64,000 nt of DNA, taken from G963666895 sp963666895 (GTDB lineage Bacteria; Desulfobacterota; Desulfovibrionia; Desulfovibrionales; Desulfovibrionaceae). Made by a program: the position numbers and the translations under genes. This document shows, piece by piece, positions 1 through 8,607 of the stretch (positions are counted from its first letter, which is position 1; each line of letters opens with the position of its first letter). The stretch spans positions 80,167 to 144,166 of the forward strand of contig CAXXNS010000013.1 in assembly GCA_963666895.2 (NCBI GenBank), written 5' to 3'. The notes beneath the pieces are model-generated. The model was not told the origin of the DNA, searched no databases, and saw only the letters and a program-made list of their open reading frames with translations.

Positions 1-776
1 TGGTCTGCGACGTGCGTGAGGACGACTTCTGCCTGGACCCGGCCAAGGTTCCGGACGGCGTGGACGCCGTGGTGCCGGTGCATGCCTTTGGCGCGCCGGC
101 CGACGTGGCCGGGCTGCGCGGCAAGGCACGGGTGGTGGTGGAGGACTGCTGCCAGTCTATCGGCGGCCTGCGGGGCGGGCTGCGCGACGGCCGATCCCTG
201 GGCACCGAGGGCGATGCGGCCGTGTTCAGCTTCTACGCCACCAAGATCATCACCTGCGGCCACGGCGGCCTGGCCTGGTTCTCCGACGATCAAGGCGCGG
301 ACAGGGCCCGGGACTACCGCGAGTTCGACTGCTGCCAGACCTACCGGCCCCGGTTCAACCTGCACCTGAGCGACATCAACGCCGCCCTGGCCCGGTCGCA
401 GTTTTCGCGCATCCAGGCCATCCGGGAGCGCAGGCTGTCCATTGCCCGCCGCTACGCCGAGGCCCTGCCGTCGTCGGTTCGTTTGCAAGGGGGCGGCCTG
501 GACGACGGCCGCATGGCCTACCGCTTCGTGATCTGTTTCGAGAGCGCGGAAGCCCGCGAGGCCGGGCGTGAGCTGTTCCAGGAAGCCGGGGTCGGCACGG
601 CCGTGCCCATCGAGGATTGGGAACTGCTGCACCGCTATATGAATCTGGACCCGGCGGCCTATCCCCATGCCGAGGCCGTCGCGGCCACCACGCTGTCCCT
701 GCCGCTGTACCCGGCCCTGACCGACGAACAGGCAAAGCGCGTGGCCGAGCAGGTGGCCCGACTGGACAGCCTATGA
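1..776 (+). CDS. DegT/DnrJ/EryC1/StrS-family sugar aminotransferase (5' end missing)
   Basis: PLP-dependent nucleotide-sugar aminotransferase of the DegT/StrS family; these transaminate keto-sugars during synthesis of amino sugars for surface glycans. The frame is open from base 3, so the N-terminus lies outside the window; the GTG at 12 is internal. The visible part begins near the family's VDV..D.F.LDP segment, then shows PVHAFGAPADV, VVVEDCCQSIG (PLP-phosphate and Asp region) and FSFYATKIITCGHGG, whose Lys is the expected Schiff-base residue. The stop overlaps the next start (ATGA), so it is translationally coupled to the WbqC-like gene. The sugar substrate cannot be read from sequence. 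Confidence 0.9.
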   Translation, partial: VCDVREDDFCLDPAKVPDGVDAVVPVHAFGAPADVAGLRGKARVVVEDCCQSIGGLRGGLRDGRSLGTEGDAAVFSFYATKIITCGHGGLAWFSDDQGADRARDYREFDCCQTYRPRFNLHLSDINAALARSQFSRIQAIRERRLSIARRYAEALPSSVRLQGGGLDDGRMAYRFVICFESAEAREAGRELFQEAGVGTAVPIEDWELLHRYMNLDPAAYPHAEAVAATTLSLPLYPALTDEQAKRVAEQVARLDSL

Positions 777-1477
777 TCCTCACCGCGCACCAGCCCGTGT
801 ACCTGCCCTGGCTCGGGCTCTTCCACAAGATCGCCGTTGCCGACGAGTTCGTGTCCTTCAACCAGGTGCAGTACCTGCCCAAGGACTGGAACAACCGCAA
901 CCGGATCAAGACCGCCCAGGGTCCGACCTGGCTGACCGTGCCGGTGCTCAAGTCCGGCCACCGGGACAAGAAGCTGACCGAGATCGAGATCAACAACAAT
1001 GAACCCTGGCAGCGCAAGCACTGGAAGTCCCTGAGCCTGAACTACAAGAAGGCCCCGCACTTCGAACGCTACGCCGCGTTTTTCGAGGACGTGTATCTGG
1101 GTCGTGAGTGGCGATACCTTTGCGAGCTCAACGACCATATGCTGCGCTGGTTCCTGGACACCCTGGGCATCACGACCCTGTTCCGGGACGCGGCCGACCA
1201 CGAGTTCCAGGGGGCCAAGAGTGCGCTGGTGCTGGACATGTGCGTGCAGCTCGGCGCGGACGTGTACATCTTCGGGGCCCTGGGCAAGGACTACGCGGAC
1301 AGGGCCGCCTTTGAGGCCGCCGGGGTGCGCCCGGTGTTCCAGGATTACGTGCATCCGGAATATCCCCAGCTTTTCAAGGGCTTCGAGTCCCACTTGTCCA
1401 TAGTTGATCTCCTGTTCAACTGCGGGCCCGACAGCCTGGACATCCTCATGAGCAACCAGAAGGACATCCTCGCATGA
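773..1477 (+). CDS. WbqC-like family protein
   Basis: 234-residue protein of the WbqC-like family, found in O-antigen and other glycan clusters; the reaction is not well established. Family marks are at the N-terminus: TAHQPVYLPWLGLFHKI, then FVSFNQVQYLPKDW, NNRNRIK and TWLTVPV. The ATG at 773 overlaps the aminotransferase stop by four bases and is chosen over upstream starts because the family's conserved QPxYLPWLG segment begins at once. The 3' end overlaps the next gene by ATGA. It probably takes part in modifying or handling the amino sugar made by its neighbours; that role is inference. Confidence 0.85.
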   Translation: MILTAHQPVYLPWLGLFHKIAVADEFVSFNQVQYLPKDWNNRNRIKTAQGPTWLTVPVLKSGHRDKKLTEIEINNNEPWQRKHWKSLSLNYKKAPHFERYAAFFEDVYLGREWRYLCELNDHMLRWFLDTLGITTLFRDAADHEFQGAKSALVLDMCVQLGADVYIFGALGKDYADRAAFEAAGVRPVFQDYVHPEYPQLFKGFESHLSIVDLLFNCGPDSLDILMSNQKDILA

Positions 1478-2517
1478 GCACCAAGACCATCACCCTGGAC
1501 GGACGGCCCATTGGCGACGGACATCCCGTGTTCCTGGCCGCCGAGGCCGGGACCACCAGCAACGGCGACCTGGCCACGGCCAAGAAGCTGACCGACCTGG
1601 CCGCCGAGGCCGGGTTCGACGCCATCAAGTTCCAGACCATCGACCCGTACCAGCTCTCGGACAAGGAGACGCGCTACGAGTACGACACGGCCAAGGGCCG
1701 CACGGGCGAGAACATGGTCAAGATGTTCGAGTCCCTGGTCTTCAGCCCGGAAGAGTGGCACGAGCTGGCCGAGTACGTGCGGAGCAAGGGGCTGGTCTTC
1801 TTCTCCACCGTGGATCACCTCAAGGGCGTGGACCTGCTGGACGGCCTGGACGTGCCCGTACACAAGATGGGCTCCTGGGACGTGACCTACGAGCCGCTCA
1901 TCAAGAAGATGGCGGCCACGGGCAAGCCGGTCATGCTCGACCTGGGTCCGGCCGGCCTGGGCGACGTGGTGCGCTACGTGGAGCTGTACCGCGAGTACGG
2001 CAACGGCGAGGTCATCCTGCTCCAGGACTTCCACACCGACGACCCGGCCCAGATGAATATGCGCAACATCCCGTATCTCAAGCGCATGTTCGGCCTGCCC
2101 GTGGGCTTTTCCGCGCCCGGCACCTACGACGACCTGGACGTGGTGGCCGTGGCTCTGGGAGCCAACGTCCTGGAAAAGCGCATCACCATGAGCCGTGAGC
2201 AGGACGGGCACCATCATTTCATCTCCATGGAGCCCCAGGAGATGGAGCCCTGGGTGGAGCGCATGCGCTTTGCCGAGGCCTGCCTGGGCACCGAGGAGAT
2301 CCGGCCCTCGGACAACGACGCCCAGGGCGCGCGCGAGCACTATCGCACCATCTGCACCACCCGGCCGGTCAAGGCCGGGGAGGTCTTCAGCATGGACAAC
2401 CTGGACGGCAAGCGTCCGGGCTCGGGCCTGCACACCCGTTATCTGGAGTTCATTCTGGGGCGTCCGGCCAAGCGGGATCTGGATGCGGACGTGCTGATCA
2501 CCTGGGACGACGTCTAG
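1474..2517 (+). CDS. Divergent NeuB/SpsE-family sialic-acid synthase-like protein with SAF domain
   Basis: 347 residues, the usual NeuB length. NeuB enzymes condense phosphoenolpyruvate with an N-acyl hexosamine to make nonulosonic acids. The TIM barrel is recognisable from AEAGTTSNGDL (residues 23-33), IKFQT (51-55), KMGSWDVTYEPLIKKM and EKRITMS; a C-terminal SAF antifreeze-like domain follows from about 285. The two Mn-binding His of characterised NeuB (in DHxxG and EKHFTLD) are replaced: GFSAPGTY at 211-218 and EKR at 234-236. It may therefore have altered chemistry. It overlaps the WbqC-like gene by ATGA. A second, canonical NeuB lies at 12831-13871. Confidence 0.85.
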   Translation: MSTKTITLDGRPIGDGHPVFLAAEAGTTSNGDLATAKKLTDLAAEAGFDAIKFQTIDPYQLSDKETRYEYDTAKGRTGENMVKMFESLVFSPEEWHELAEYVRSKGLVFFSTVDHLKGVDLLDGLDVPVHKMGSWDVTYEPLIKKMAATGKPVMLDLGPAGLGDVVRYVELYREYGNGEVILLQDFHTDDPAQMNMRNIPYLKRMFGLPVGFSAPGTYDDLDVVAVALGANVLEKRITMSREQDGHHHFISMEPQEMEPWVERMRFAEACLGTEEIRPSDNDAQGAREHYRTICTTRPVKAGEVFSMDNLDGKRPGSGLHTRYLEFILGRPAKRDLDADVLITWDDV

Positions 2518-2601
2518 CTGAAAGGCCCGGGGCTGGACACGTTTTCGGGGCCGGGTTAGTGGTGGCCACAGCACGGTCCAATCTTCTGCAGGAGATGTTC
2601 A

Positions 2602-3303
2602 ATGGATTCCATGGGAAGGACCCTGGTGGTGGCGGCGCATCCCGACGATGAGATCCTGGGCTGCGGCGGCACCCTGGCCCGGCTGGCCAAGCAGGGCAAC
2701 GAGCTGCGGGTGGTGATCCTGAGCAAGGGCGTGGCGTCGCGCCACGACGCGGACACGGCCGGGTCCGGCCGCGAGGAAGAGCTGCGTATGAAGGCCGCGG
2801 CCCGGGCCGCGAACATCGTGGGCTGCCCCGCCCCGGTGCTGCACGACCTGTCGGACAACCGCTTCGATTCCCAGGACCTGCTGGACGTGGTCAGGCTGGT
2901 GGAGGCCGAGGTGGAGTCCTTCGCCCCGGACACCGTATTCACCCATTTCGGGTCCGACCTCAACGTGGACCACGGCGTGGCCTTCCGGGCCGTGCTCACG
3001 GCCCTGCGTCCCATGGCCGGGCGGCCGGTCAAGCGGCTCTACGCCTTTGAGACGCCGTCCTCAACGGAATGGAGTTTCGGCAAGGTGGGCGGACCGTTCA
3101 CGCCGGACACCTTCGTGGACATCGGCCCCTATCTGGAGGCCAAGATCGAGGCCATGCAGGCCTACGAGGCCGAGGCCCGGCCCTTCCCACATCCCCGGTC
3201 GCCCGAGGCCCTGCGCGCCCTGGCCCAGTGGCGCGGCGCCACCGTGGGCTTCACGGCCGCCGAGGCGTTCATGACCGTGTTCGCCCTGTCGCCGTCGGCC
3301 TAG
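2602..3303 (+). CDS. PIG-L/LmbE-family N-deacetylase
   Basis: 233-residue PIG-L family protein. These zinc enzymes remove N-acetyl groups from sugars. The AHPDDEILGCGG motif (residues 12-23) holds the zinc-binding His-Pro-Asp-Asp; FTHFGSDLNVDHG near residue 115 holds the second His region. The ATG at 2602 follows an AGGAG Shine-Dalgarno nine bases upstream. It is last in the plus-strand arm and its stop directly abuts the stop of the convergent gene on the other strand. It probably deacetylates an amino-sugar intermediate or product of this cluster; the substrate is inferred from context only. Confidence 0.87.
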   Translation: MDSMGRTLVVAAHPDDEILGCGGTLARLAKQGNELRVVILSKGVASRHDADTAGSGREEELRMKAAARAANIVGCPAPVLHDLSDNRFDSQDLLDVVRLVEAEVESFAPDTVFTHFGSDLNVDHGVAFRAVLTALRPMAGRPVKRLYAFETPSSTEWSFGKVGGPFTPDTFVDIGPYLEAKIEAMQAYEAEARPFPHPRSPEALRALAQWRGATVGFTAAEAFMTVFALSPSA

Positions 3304-4476
3304 CTACGGCTGGCGGGCCAGGATTTCCTTTTCCACCAACCCGGTTCCCCAGCCCGGCCCGTCCGGGACGCGCATCCGTCCGTTCTTCACCACCGGCGGA
3401 GCGCTGACGATGTCGTCGCGCCAGGGCACGTCGTCCACGTCGTATTCCATGAGCCGCAGGTTGGACACGGCCGCGCAGAAGTGGGCGGTCATGACGGAGG
3501 CCAGGGGGCTGCCGTGGTTGTGCGGGGCCACGTTGACCTCGAAGGTTTCGGCCAGGTCCGCGATCTTCTTGGACTGGGCCGCGCCGTTCCAGTGCACGTC
3601 GATGATGGCCACGTCCGCGCCGCGGGCCTGGAGGTAGGGCAGGTATTCCCGCATGCCCCGCAGGGTCTCCAGGGAGCCCAGGGGCATGGGGGCCTGGTCC
3701 GAGAGCTTGCGCAGGCTGTCCGGGGTCTGGGTGTCCACCTCCAGCCAGGCCAGGCCGTAGGGGGCCAGGGCCCGGGCCAGCCGCGCGTTGCCGTCGGCCC
3801 GGAAGTGCATGTTCACGTCCAGGATGATGTCCGCGTCCGGCCCGGCGGAGTCGCGGAACGCAGCCACCAGGGCCGTGATCTGGTCCAGGGTGGCCTGGTC
3901 CAGGTCGCGGTCCGCGCTGCCCGGCCCGCCCTTGAAGCCCTGCATGAGCACCCGGGGTTCCGGGCCGCCCAGCAGGAGCAGGTTGGTCTTCAGGCCGCTG
4001 AAGCCGCGCTGGCGCACTTCCTGTCCCAGGGCGGCGATGTCCTCCAGGGTTTGCACCGGCCCGGCCTCGATGTGGTCGGACGAGCGCACCCGGGTGGAGC
4101 CGCAGTGGGACCAGTACAGGGGGATGTCCTCACGCAGGGGTCCGCCCAGGAGCACGTGCACCGGCACGCCCAGGGCCTGGCCCTTGACGTCCAGCAGGGC
4201 GTTTTCCAGGGCGGCCAGGGCCTTGTGCACCACGCCCCCGGAGCTCTGCCGGGTGATGCGGTACAGGTCCCAATAAATGGCCTCGCCGTGCAGGGGGTCG
4301 CGGCCAACGACTTGGCTTTCGAACTGCTTGAGCACGGCGGCCACGGCCGGGTTGGAGCCGTGGGAGTCCGTGCAGTCGCTCACGCCCACAAGGCCTTGGT
4401 CCGTGGAGACCTTGAGAAAGCTCCAGGGCCGCCAGCCGGCTTGGCAGGTCAGGACGTCCAGGGCGGTGATCTTCAT
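3304..4476 (-). CDS. Mandelate racemase/muconate lactonizing (enolase superfamily) dehydratase
   Basis: 390-residue enolase-superfamily protein of the MR/MLE branch, which typically dehydrates aldonic acids to 2-keto-3-deoxy acids. The C-terminal barrel shows GLKTN (catalytic Lys strand), DIILDVNMHF (first metal Asp with Asn and His in the sugar-acid dehydratase pattern), LEVDTQTPD (second acidic ligand) and APHNHGSPLAS (catalytic His loop). It is last in the minus-strand arm, 30 bases after the aldolase gene. Dehydratase plus DapA-like aldolase plus CMP-transferase is a logical set for making, cleaving or activating a 2-keto-3-deoxy sugar acid. Substrate unknown. Confidence 0.85.
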   Translation of the reverse strand: MKITALDVLTCQAGWRPWSFLKVSTDQGLVGVSDCTDSHGSNPAVAAVLKQFESQVVGRDPLHGEAIYWDLYRITRQSSGGVVHKALAALENALLDVKGQALGVPVHVLLGGPLREDIPLYWSHCGSTRVRSSDHIEAGPVQTLEDIAALGQEVRQRGFSGLKTNLLLLGGPEPRVLMQGFKGGPGSADRDLDQATLDQITALVAAFRDSAGPDADIILDVNMHFRADGNARLARALAPYGLAWLEVDTQTPDSLRKLSDQAPMPLGSLETLRGMREYLPYLQARGADVAIIDVHWNGAAQSKKIADLAETFEVNVAPHNHGSPLASVMTAHFCAAVSNLRLMEYDVDDVPWRDDIVSAPPVVKNGRMRVPDGPGWGTGLVEKEILARQP

Positions 4477-4506
4477 GCGGCCTCCCCCCGTTTTCAGCGG
4501 TTTTGG

Positions 4507-5406
4507 CTAGTAGCCGTATTCCTCGACCAGCTCTTTGAGCCGGGCCACGGCCTCGTCGTCCAGTTCCGCGTAGTAGGAGCTGGTGTACCGGGAGCAGATG
4601 CCCCGCATCTCCAGGATGGCCTTTTCCTCGGCCGCCTGAAGGAAGTTTTCGCTCTTGCCGCCCTTGGGCCAGGAAGCCAGAAAGCGCGACAGCTTTTCCT
4701 GGGCCGCGCGGGCCTCGTCCATGCGCCCCTCCCGAAACAGCCGCCAGACCCCGAGCATGGCCTCGGGGCAGGCCGAGCCCAGGCTGGAGGTGTGTCCGCC
4801 CGAGCCCATGCACAGGCAGGGGAAAAGCTGGGAGGCCACGGCCGTGATGACCTGGAAGGAGTCGTCCTGCAGGGCGCAGACCCGGGAGATGGCCACCGCG
4901 TCCTTGGTGGAGAACTTGATCCCGGCGATGTTGGGGTAGCCCTTCATGCGGGCCACGAAGTCCGGGGTGAAGGGCTTGGACCAGTTGGCCGAGGTGTACA
5001 TCCACAGCGGTTTGGACACATGGTCCGCGATGCGCTCGTAGAACCAGGCCAGCCGGTCGAAGGAGAGCAGGGTGTGGTAGGGCATGACGTGGTAGTATTC
5101 GAAGTCCAGATCCTTGACCTGGTCCGCGAAGTCCAGGATGTCCTCCAGGGCGAAGAAGCCCGCGCCCATGACCAGGGGCACGCGGCCCGCGTTCTGTTCG
5201 CACACGATGCGGGCCACGGTCAGCCGCTTGGCCATGGTCAGGTTCATGTCCTCGGAGCCGGTGCCCAGCACCCACAGCCCGCCGATGTCCTTGTCCGCCA
5301 GCCAGTCCACCAGGCGGCGCAGCCCGGGTTCGTCCACCGCGCCGTCGGCGGTGAAGGGGGTGGAGAGCACGGGGATGATGCCCTTGATCGGGCGTGGATT
5401 GCTCAT
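4507..5406 (-). CDS. Dihydrodipicolinate synthase/N-acetylneuraminate lyase-family aldolase
   Basis: 299-residue class I aldolase of the DapA/NanA family. GIIPVLSTPF opens the barrel; GTGSE (48-52) matches the GTTGE pyruvate-binding motif; Tyr137 (WMYTSA) and Lys164 (IAGIKFSTKD) are the expected proton-relay Tyr and Schiff-base Lys. The family condenses pyruvate with aldehydes or cleaves 2-keto-3-deoxy acids. It sits directly downstream of the CMP-transferase with a four-base overlap and upstream of the dehydratase. Context favours a sugar-acid substrate rather than lysine biosynthesis; true DapA is usually elsewhere. This is inference. Confidence 0.87.
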   Translation of the reverse strand: MSNPRPIKGIIPVLSTPFTADGAVDEPGLRRLVDWLADKDIGGLWVLGTGSEDMNLTMAKRLTVARIVCEQNAGRVPLVMGAGFFALEDILDFADQVKDLDFEYYHVMPYHTLLSFDRLAWFYERIADHVSKPLWMYTSANWSKPFTPDFVARMKGYPNIAGIKFSTKDAVAISRVCALQDDSFQVITAVASQLFPCLCMGSGGHTSSLGSACPEAMLGVWRLFREGRMDEARAAQEKLSRFLASWPKGGKSENFLQAAEEKAILEMRGICSRYTSSYYAELDDEAVARLKELVEEYGY

Positions 5407-6113
5407 GATTCGTCCTTTTGTTCCCGCAGATGAATGAGATAGGCCTCGGCCTTGAGGAAGTCGGCCATGGTGTCGATGTCCGTGGAGTGGAAGTCGTCCA
5501 TGGGGATGGGCACCTGGCGCGGGGACATGATCTCCCCGGTGCGCACGAAGAATTCCCGCCGGACCGCGTACAGGGCCGCGTTGTACAAGTAGAAGGGCTC
5601 GGGGTCCGTGAAGTCGGCCACGGGCACGTAGTCCTCCAGCACGCCGTTGCGCACGGCCTTGAGGATGGGGAAACGTTTCTTGAAGGGCCCTTTGACCGAG
5701 GCCGCGGAGTCCAGGTCGCTCTGCCACAGCCTGCGGACCGCCTCGTCGATGTGGCCCGGGTCGCGGATGGGGCAGGTGGGCTGGAGCAGGACCACAATGT
5801 CGTAGGGCTGCCCGGTCCGGGCTTCCATGAAGTCCAGGGCGTGGCGCAGGGTGGCCGTGTTGCGCACCTTGTCCCCGGCCAGCTCGGACGGGCGCACGAA
5901 GGGCGTGGGCGCGCCGTATTGCCGGGCGATGTCCAGGATGTCCTCGTCCTCGCTGGACACCAGCCAGTCGGTCAGGCTTCGGGCCTTGGCCGCGGCCTCG
6001 ATGGTCCAGGCGATGAGCGGCTTTCCGGCCAGCTCCATGATGTTCTTGCGCGGCAGCCGCTTGGACCCGCCGCGGGCCGGGATCACGGCCAGGACGCGTG
6101 GGGTTTGGCTCAT
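5403..6113 (-). CDS. CMP-sugar (acylneuraminate) cytidylyltransferase family protein
   Basis: 236-residue NeuA/PseF-type cytidylyltransferase, which activates nonulosonic acids to CMP-sugars using CTP. The nucleotide-binding signature VIPARGGSKRLPRKN is at residues 10-24, followed by VSSEDEDI, the VVLLQPTCPIRDP stretch and STDIDTMADF near the C-terminus. It overlaps its neighbours by four bases on both sides, so the glycosyltransferase, activating enzyme and aldolase are tightly coupled. It is the only CMP-transferase in the window although there are two NeuB-family genes. The exact acid (legionaminic, pseudaminic, Kdn, other) cannot be decided here. Confidence 0.9.
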   Translation of the reverse strand: MSQTPRVLAVIPARGGSKRLPRKNIMELAGKPLIAWTIEAAAKARSLTDWLVSSEDEDILDIARQYGAPTPFVRPSELAGDKVRNTATLRHALDFMEARTGQPYDIVVLLQPTCPIRDPGHIDEAVRRLWQSDLDSAASVKGPFKKRFPILKAVRNGVLEDYVPVADFTDPEPFYLYNAALYAVRREFFVRTGEIMSPRQVPIPMDDFHSTDIDTMADFLKAEAYLIHLREQKDES

Positions 6114-7609
6114 GCCCGGCTCCTTTGCAGCAGATGCTTGATGGCCTCCACGGACAGGCCCATGTCCTGGTGCATGGCCTCGATGGGCAGGGTGGTCTGG
6201 TCCTCGGCCTCAAGCCGCAGGGCCAGCTTGCGGTCGTATCCGTCCGGGTCGAAGGGGAAGGGCTCGGCCAGGGCGTCCAGCATGGCCGTTTCGGCCAGGC
6301 GCGGGTCCATGGCCTGCCGGGTCAGGCCCGGAGCGTCGTACAGGGTCTTTTCCAGGGTGATGACCGGCTTCTTGAGCAGCAGGCCTTCCCAGCCCGTGGA
6401 TCCGTTGTCCGTGATGACCACGTCGGCGTGCCGCAGGTAGGCGAACTGGTCCGCGAAGGGGTGGACCAGGACCACGCCCGGCAGGTCGGCCAGGAATTTC
6501 AGGTAGGCCCGGGAGCGGCGTCCCCAGTTGAGCCGGTGCTCCTTGACCAGGAGCTTGAGGCCCGTGGGCAGCAGCCCGGCCAGGAACTTCACCAGATGCC
6601 GCTGGTCGTGGCAGAGCAGGGACTCGAAGTTGAGCATGAGTTCCGGCTCCTTGTGCAGCGGCATGTAGGCGTAGCGGAACGAGGCCAGTTCCTCCGGGGA
6701 AAAGGTGCGGAAGAGCCGGGCGTTGCGCCGGGCGTTGACCCCGACGCGGCAGGCCTCGGCCAGCTTGGACGCGGCCGAGTGCGGCTTGGGGCCCTGGCGT
6801 CCCTTGCGATACCAGCGCAGTTCCTCCCGGAAGACCTGGAGCAGCGAGCGGACCTGCTCCCCGGCTCCCTGGCCCGAGGCGCGCTTCCAGTTCTGGGCGA
6901 TGTAGTCCACCGTGGCGGGCTTGTCCCGAAATTGCCGGACGGCCTGCACAAAGGCCGGGCCGGGTTCGGCCCCGGAGCGGTCCAACTCCAGGAAGCGCTC
7001 GTCGGCCAGGGTGTTGTACATGTTGTAGTCGTCGGTCCAGAAGGCCTTTTTGGAGGCCAGCTTGGAGAAGCGGCAGGAGTGGACCGGAATCCCGCGTTCC
7101 TGGCACAGGAACCAGGCGGCCAGGGAGAAGTTTTCCGAGATGCTGCGGGTCAGGACCAGGTCGGGTCGGAATTCGTCAAAGGCCTGGCGCACGAAGTCGA
7201 AGGCCCGCAGCAGGGCCAGGCGCGGCCTGTCCTGGTCCGCGCGGCACCAGCGCAACAAGGGGTTGTCCGGCCACAGGAAGAAGCCCTGGGAAAATGCCTT
7301 GCCCATGTCCCGCTCCGAGGACAGCAGGATGCGGGACGCGCTCTTTCCGGCCGCCCGTTCGCAGCGGTCCACCAGGGCCTGCGCTTCCTCGCGCCCGTTC
7401 GGCTCGGACTCGAAGGGCCGGACCCGGCGCAGGTCGGGCAGGGTGAAGTGGGCGGCCCCGTCCTTGACGAGGTGCCGCCAGTGGTGCTTGTCTGGATGGT
7501 GGCTGACCACGGCCGCCCGGCATCCCTGTTCGTGGACCAGATGGGTCATCAGGTCGCGAAAGAACCCCCTCCAGATGTGGGAGTGGAAGAAGAGGATGCG
7601 TTTGTTCAT
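6110..7609 (-). CDS. Capsule/surface-polysaccharide GT-B glycosyltransferase-like protein
   Basis: 499-residue protein resembling capsule-polysaccharide or CDP-glycerophosphotransferase-like GT-B enzymes. The C-terminal half carries YMPLHKEPE (390s), LLVKEHRLNWG, VVLVHPFADQF and HADVVITDNGSTGWEGLL, the last being a typical donor-binding loop. No signal peptide is seen; it should be cytoplasmic. The start at 7609 follows an intergenic gap of 107 bases, so this gene may open a transcript with the CMP-transferase, aldolase and dehydratase. It is a good candidate for the transferase using the CMP-activated acid, but the donor is inferred from gene order. Confidence 0.7.
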   Translation of the reverse strand: MNKRILFFHSHIWRGFFRDLMTHLVHEQGCRAAVVSHHPDKHHWRHLVKDGAAHFTLPDLRRVRPFESEPNGREEAQALVDRCERAAGKSASRILLSSERDMGKAFSQGFFLWPDNPLLRWCRADQDRPRLALLRAFDFVRQAFDEFRPDLVLTRSISENFSLAAWFLCQERGIPVHSCRFSKLASKKAFWTDDYNMYNTLADERFLELDRSGAEPGPAFVQAVRQFRDKPATVDYIAQNWKRASGQGAGEQVRSLLQVFREELRWYRKGRQGPKPHSAASKLAEACRVGVNARRNARLFRTFSPEELASFRYAYMPLHKEPELMLNFESLLCHDQRHLVKFLAGLLPTGLKLLVKEHRLNWGRRSRAYLKFLADLPGVVLVHPFADQFAYLRHADVVITDNGSTGWEGLLLKKPVITLEKTLYDAPGLTRQAMDPRLAETAMLDALAEPFPFDPDGYDRKLALRLEAEDQTTLPIEAMHQDMGLSVEAIKHLLQRSRA

Positions 7610-7654
7610 GGTCTCACAGGCCGGAGGCCGTGGTTTGCGTAATGGCGATTTTTG

Positions 7655-7714
7655 TCACACTTGGTGTGCCGTGGCAAGGGGTATTTGTTCTTACCGGATT
7701 CCAACGCATTGGAA
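7655..7714. promoter_or_regulatory. Two small inverted repeats in the gap upstream of the capsule-GT operon
   Basis: The 107-base gap between two minus-strand genes holds CACACTTGGTGTG (5-bp arms, about 7655) and TTCCAACGCATTGGAA (6-bp arms, 7699-7714). Neither has a T-run, so they look more like operator sites than terminators. Assignment is tentative. Confidence 0.25.
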
Positions 7715-7716
7715 GC

Positions 7717-8598
7717 TCAGGATTTTTGTTCCTTGCCCAGCAGGTCCAGGCAGGCCCGGGCCGTGTCCCGAGCGGTGCGCCCCCGGTCAAAGGTGTCGCG
7801 CACCTCGGCGGCAAAGGGCGTTTCGGCCAGCAGGGCGTAGGCCTCGGCCGCGGCCAGATGGAACCCGGGCGTCAGTCCCGCCCCCTCCAAGGTTTTGGCG
7901 ATCTGGCGCATCTCCTCCACCCAGCGGCCCGCGTTCAAGGGCAGGAAGGGCACCTTGGACGTGACGCGCGCGGCCAGGTCGGCCTGGCGGCGGTCGATCT
8001 CGGCCTGGAGCTCGCTGCCCAGTCCCAGGCCTTCGGCGGCCGTGAGCACCGTGGCCAGCAGGGCGTCGGTCCCCTTGTTCATGGCCGAGAAACACATCTT
8101 CAGGGCCGAGGCCCGGCCGATCTCCGGGCCCAGGGGGATGACGTTCAGCCCGGGCAGTTCCTCCAGCAGGCTGGTGTCCGGGCCGCTGACGTAGATGGAG
8201 GGGCTGCCCACCGTGGGCGGCGGGCCGATGATCCCGGCGTCCACGTACAGGGCTCCGGCCCCGGTGATGCGGGTGCCGATGTCCTTGGAGGTCTGCGGCG
8301 CGATGGCGTTCATGTCCGCGTAGGCCGGGGTCTTGCCCGTGCGCTTCATGGCCTGGGCCACGGCGTCGGCCAGGGCGGGCGCGAATTCGGGCGGCACGAT
8401 GGCCAGCACCAACTGGGCCGCGGACACCACCTCGTCCAGGGGCAGGTCGCGCATCCCGGCCTTGGCGGCCAGGCGGCGGGTCTCCGAACCGCGCCCCTCC
8501 AGGCAGGTGACCACGTCCAGGCCGTGTTCCTTGAGGACCAGGGCCACGGAATGGCCCATGTCGCCAGGGCTGAGTACGGCGACGGTGGCGATGCGCAT
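7717..8598 (-). CDS. NAD(P)-dependent oxidoreductase, 6-phosphogluconate dehydrogenase-like (DUF1932 type)
   Basis: 293 residues. The N-terminal Rossmann domain begins ATVAVLSPGDMGHSVALVLKE, resembling the 3-hydroxyisobutyrate/6PGDH GxGxMG pattern but with Ser-Pro-Gly-Asp. The C-terminal helical region (KMCFSAMNKGTDALLATVL onward) resembles DUF1932. The start at 8598 has AGGAGG seven bases upstream. It follows the transketolase with nine bases between them, so they are co-transcribed. It probably oxidises or reduces a sugar-acid or hydroxy-acid intermediate of the cluster; the substrate is unknown. Confidence 0.75.
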   Translation of the reverse strand: MRIATVAVLSPGDMGHSVALVLKEHGLDVVTCLEGRGSETRRLAAKAGMRDLPLDEVVSAAQLVLAIVPPEFAPALADAVAQAMKRTGKTPAYADMNAIAPQTSKDIGTRITGAGALYVDAGIIGPPPTVGSPSIYVSGPDTSLLEELPGLNVIPLGPEIGRASALKMCFSAMNKGTDALLATVLTAAEGLGLGSELQAEIDRRQADLAARVTSKVPFLPLNAGRWVEEMRQIAKTLEGAGLTPGFHLAAAEAYALLAETPFAAEVRDTFDRGRTARDTARACLDLLGKEQKS

Positions 8599-8607
8599 GG
8601 TGCCTCC

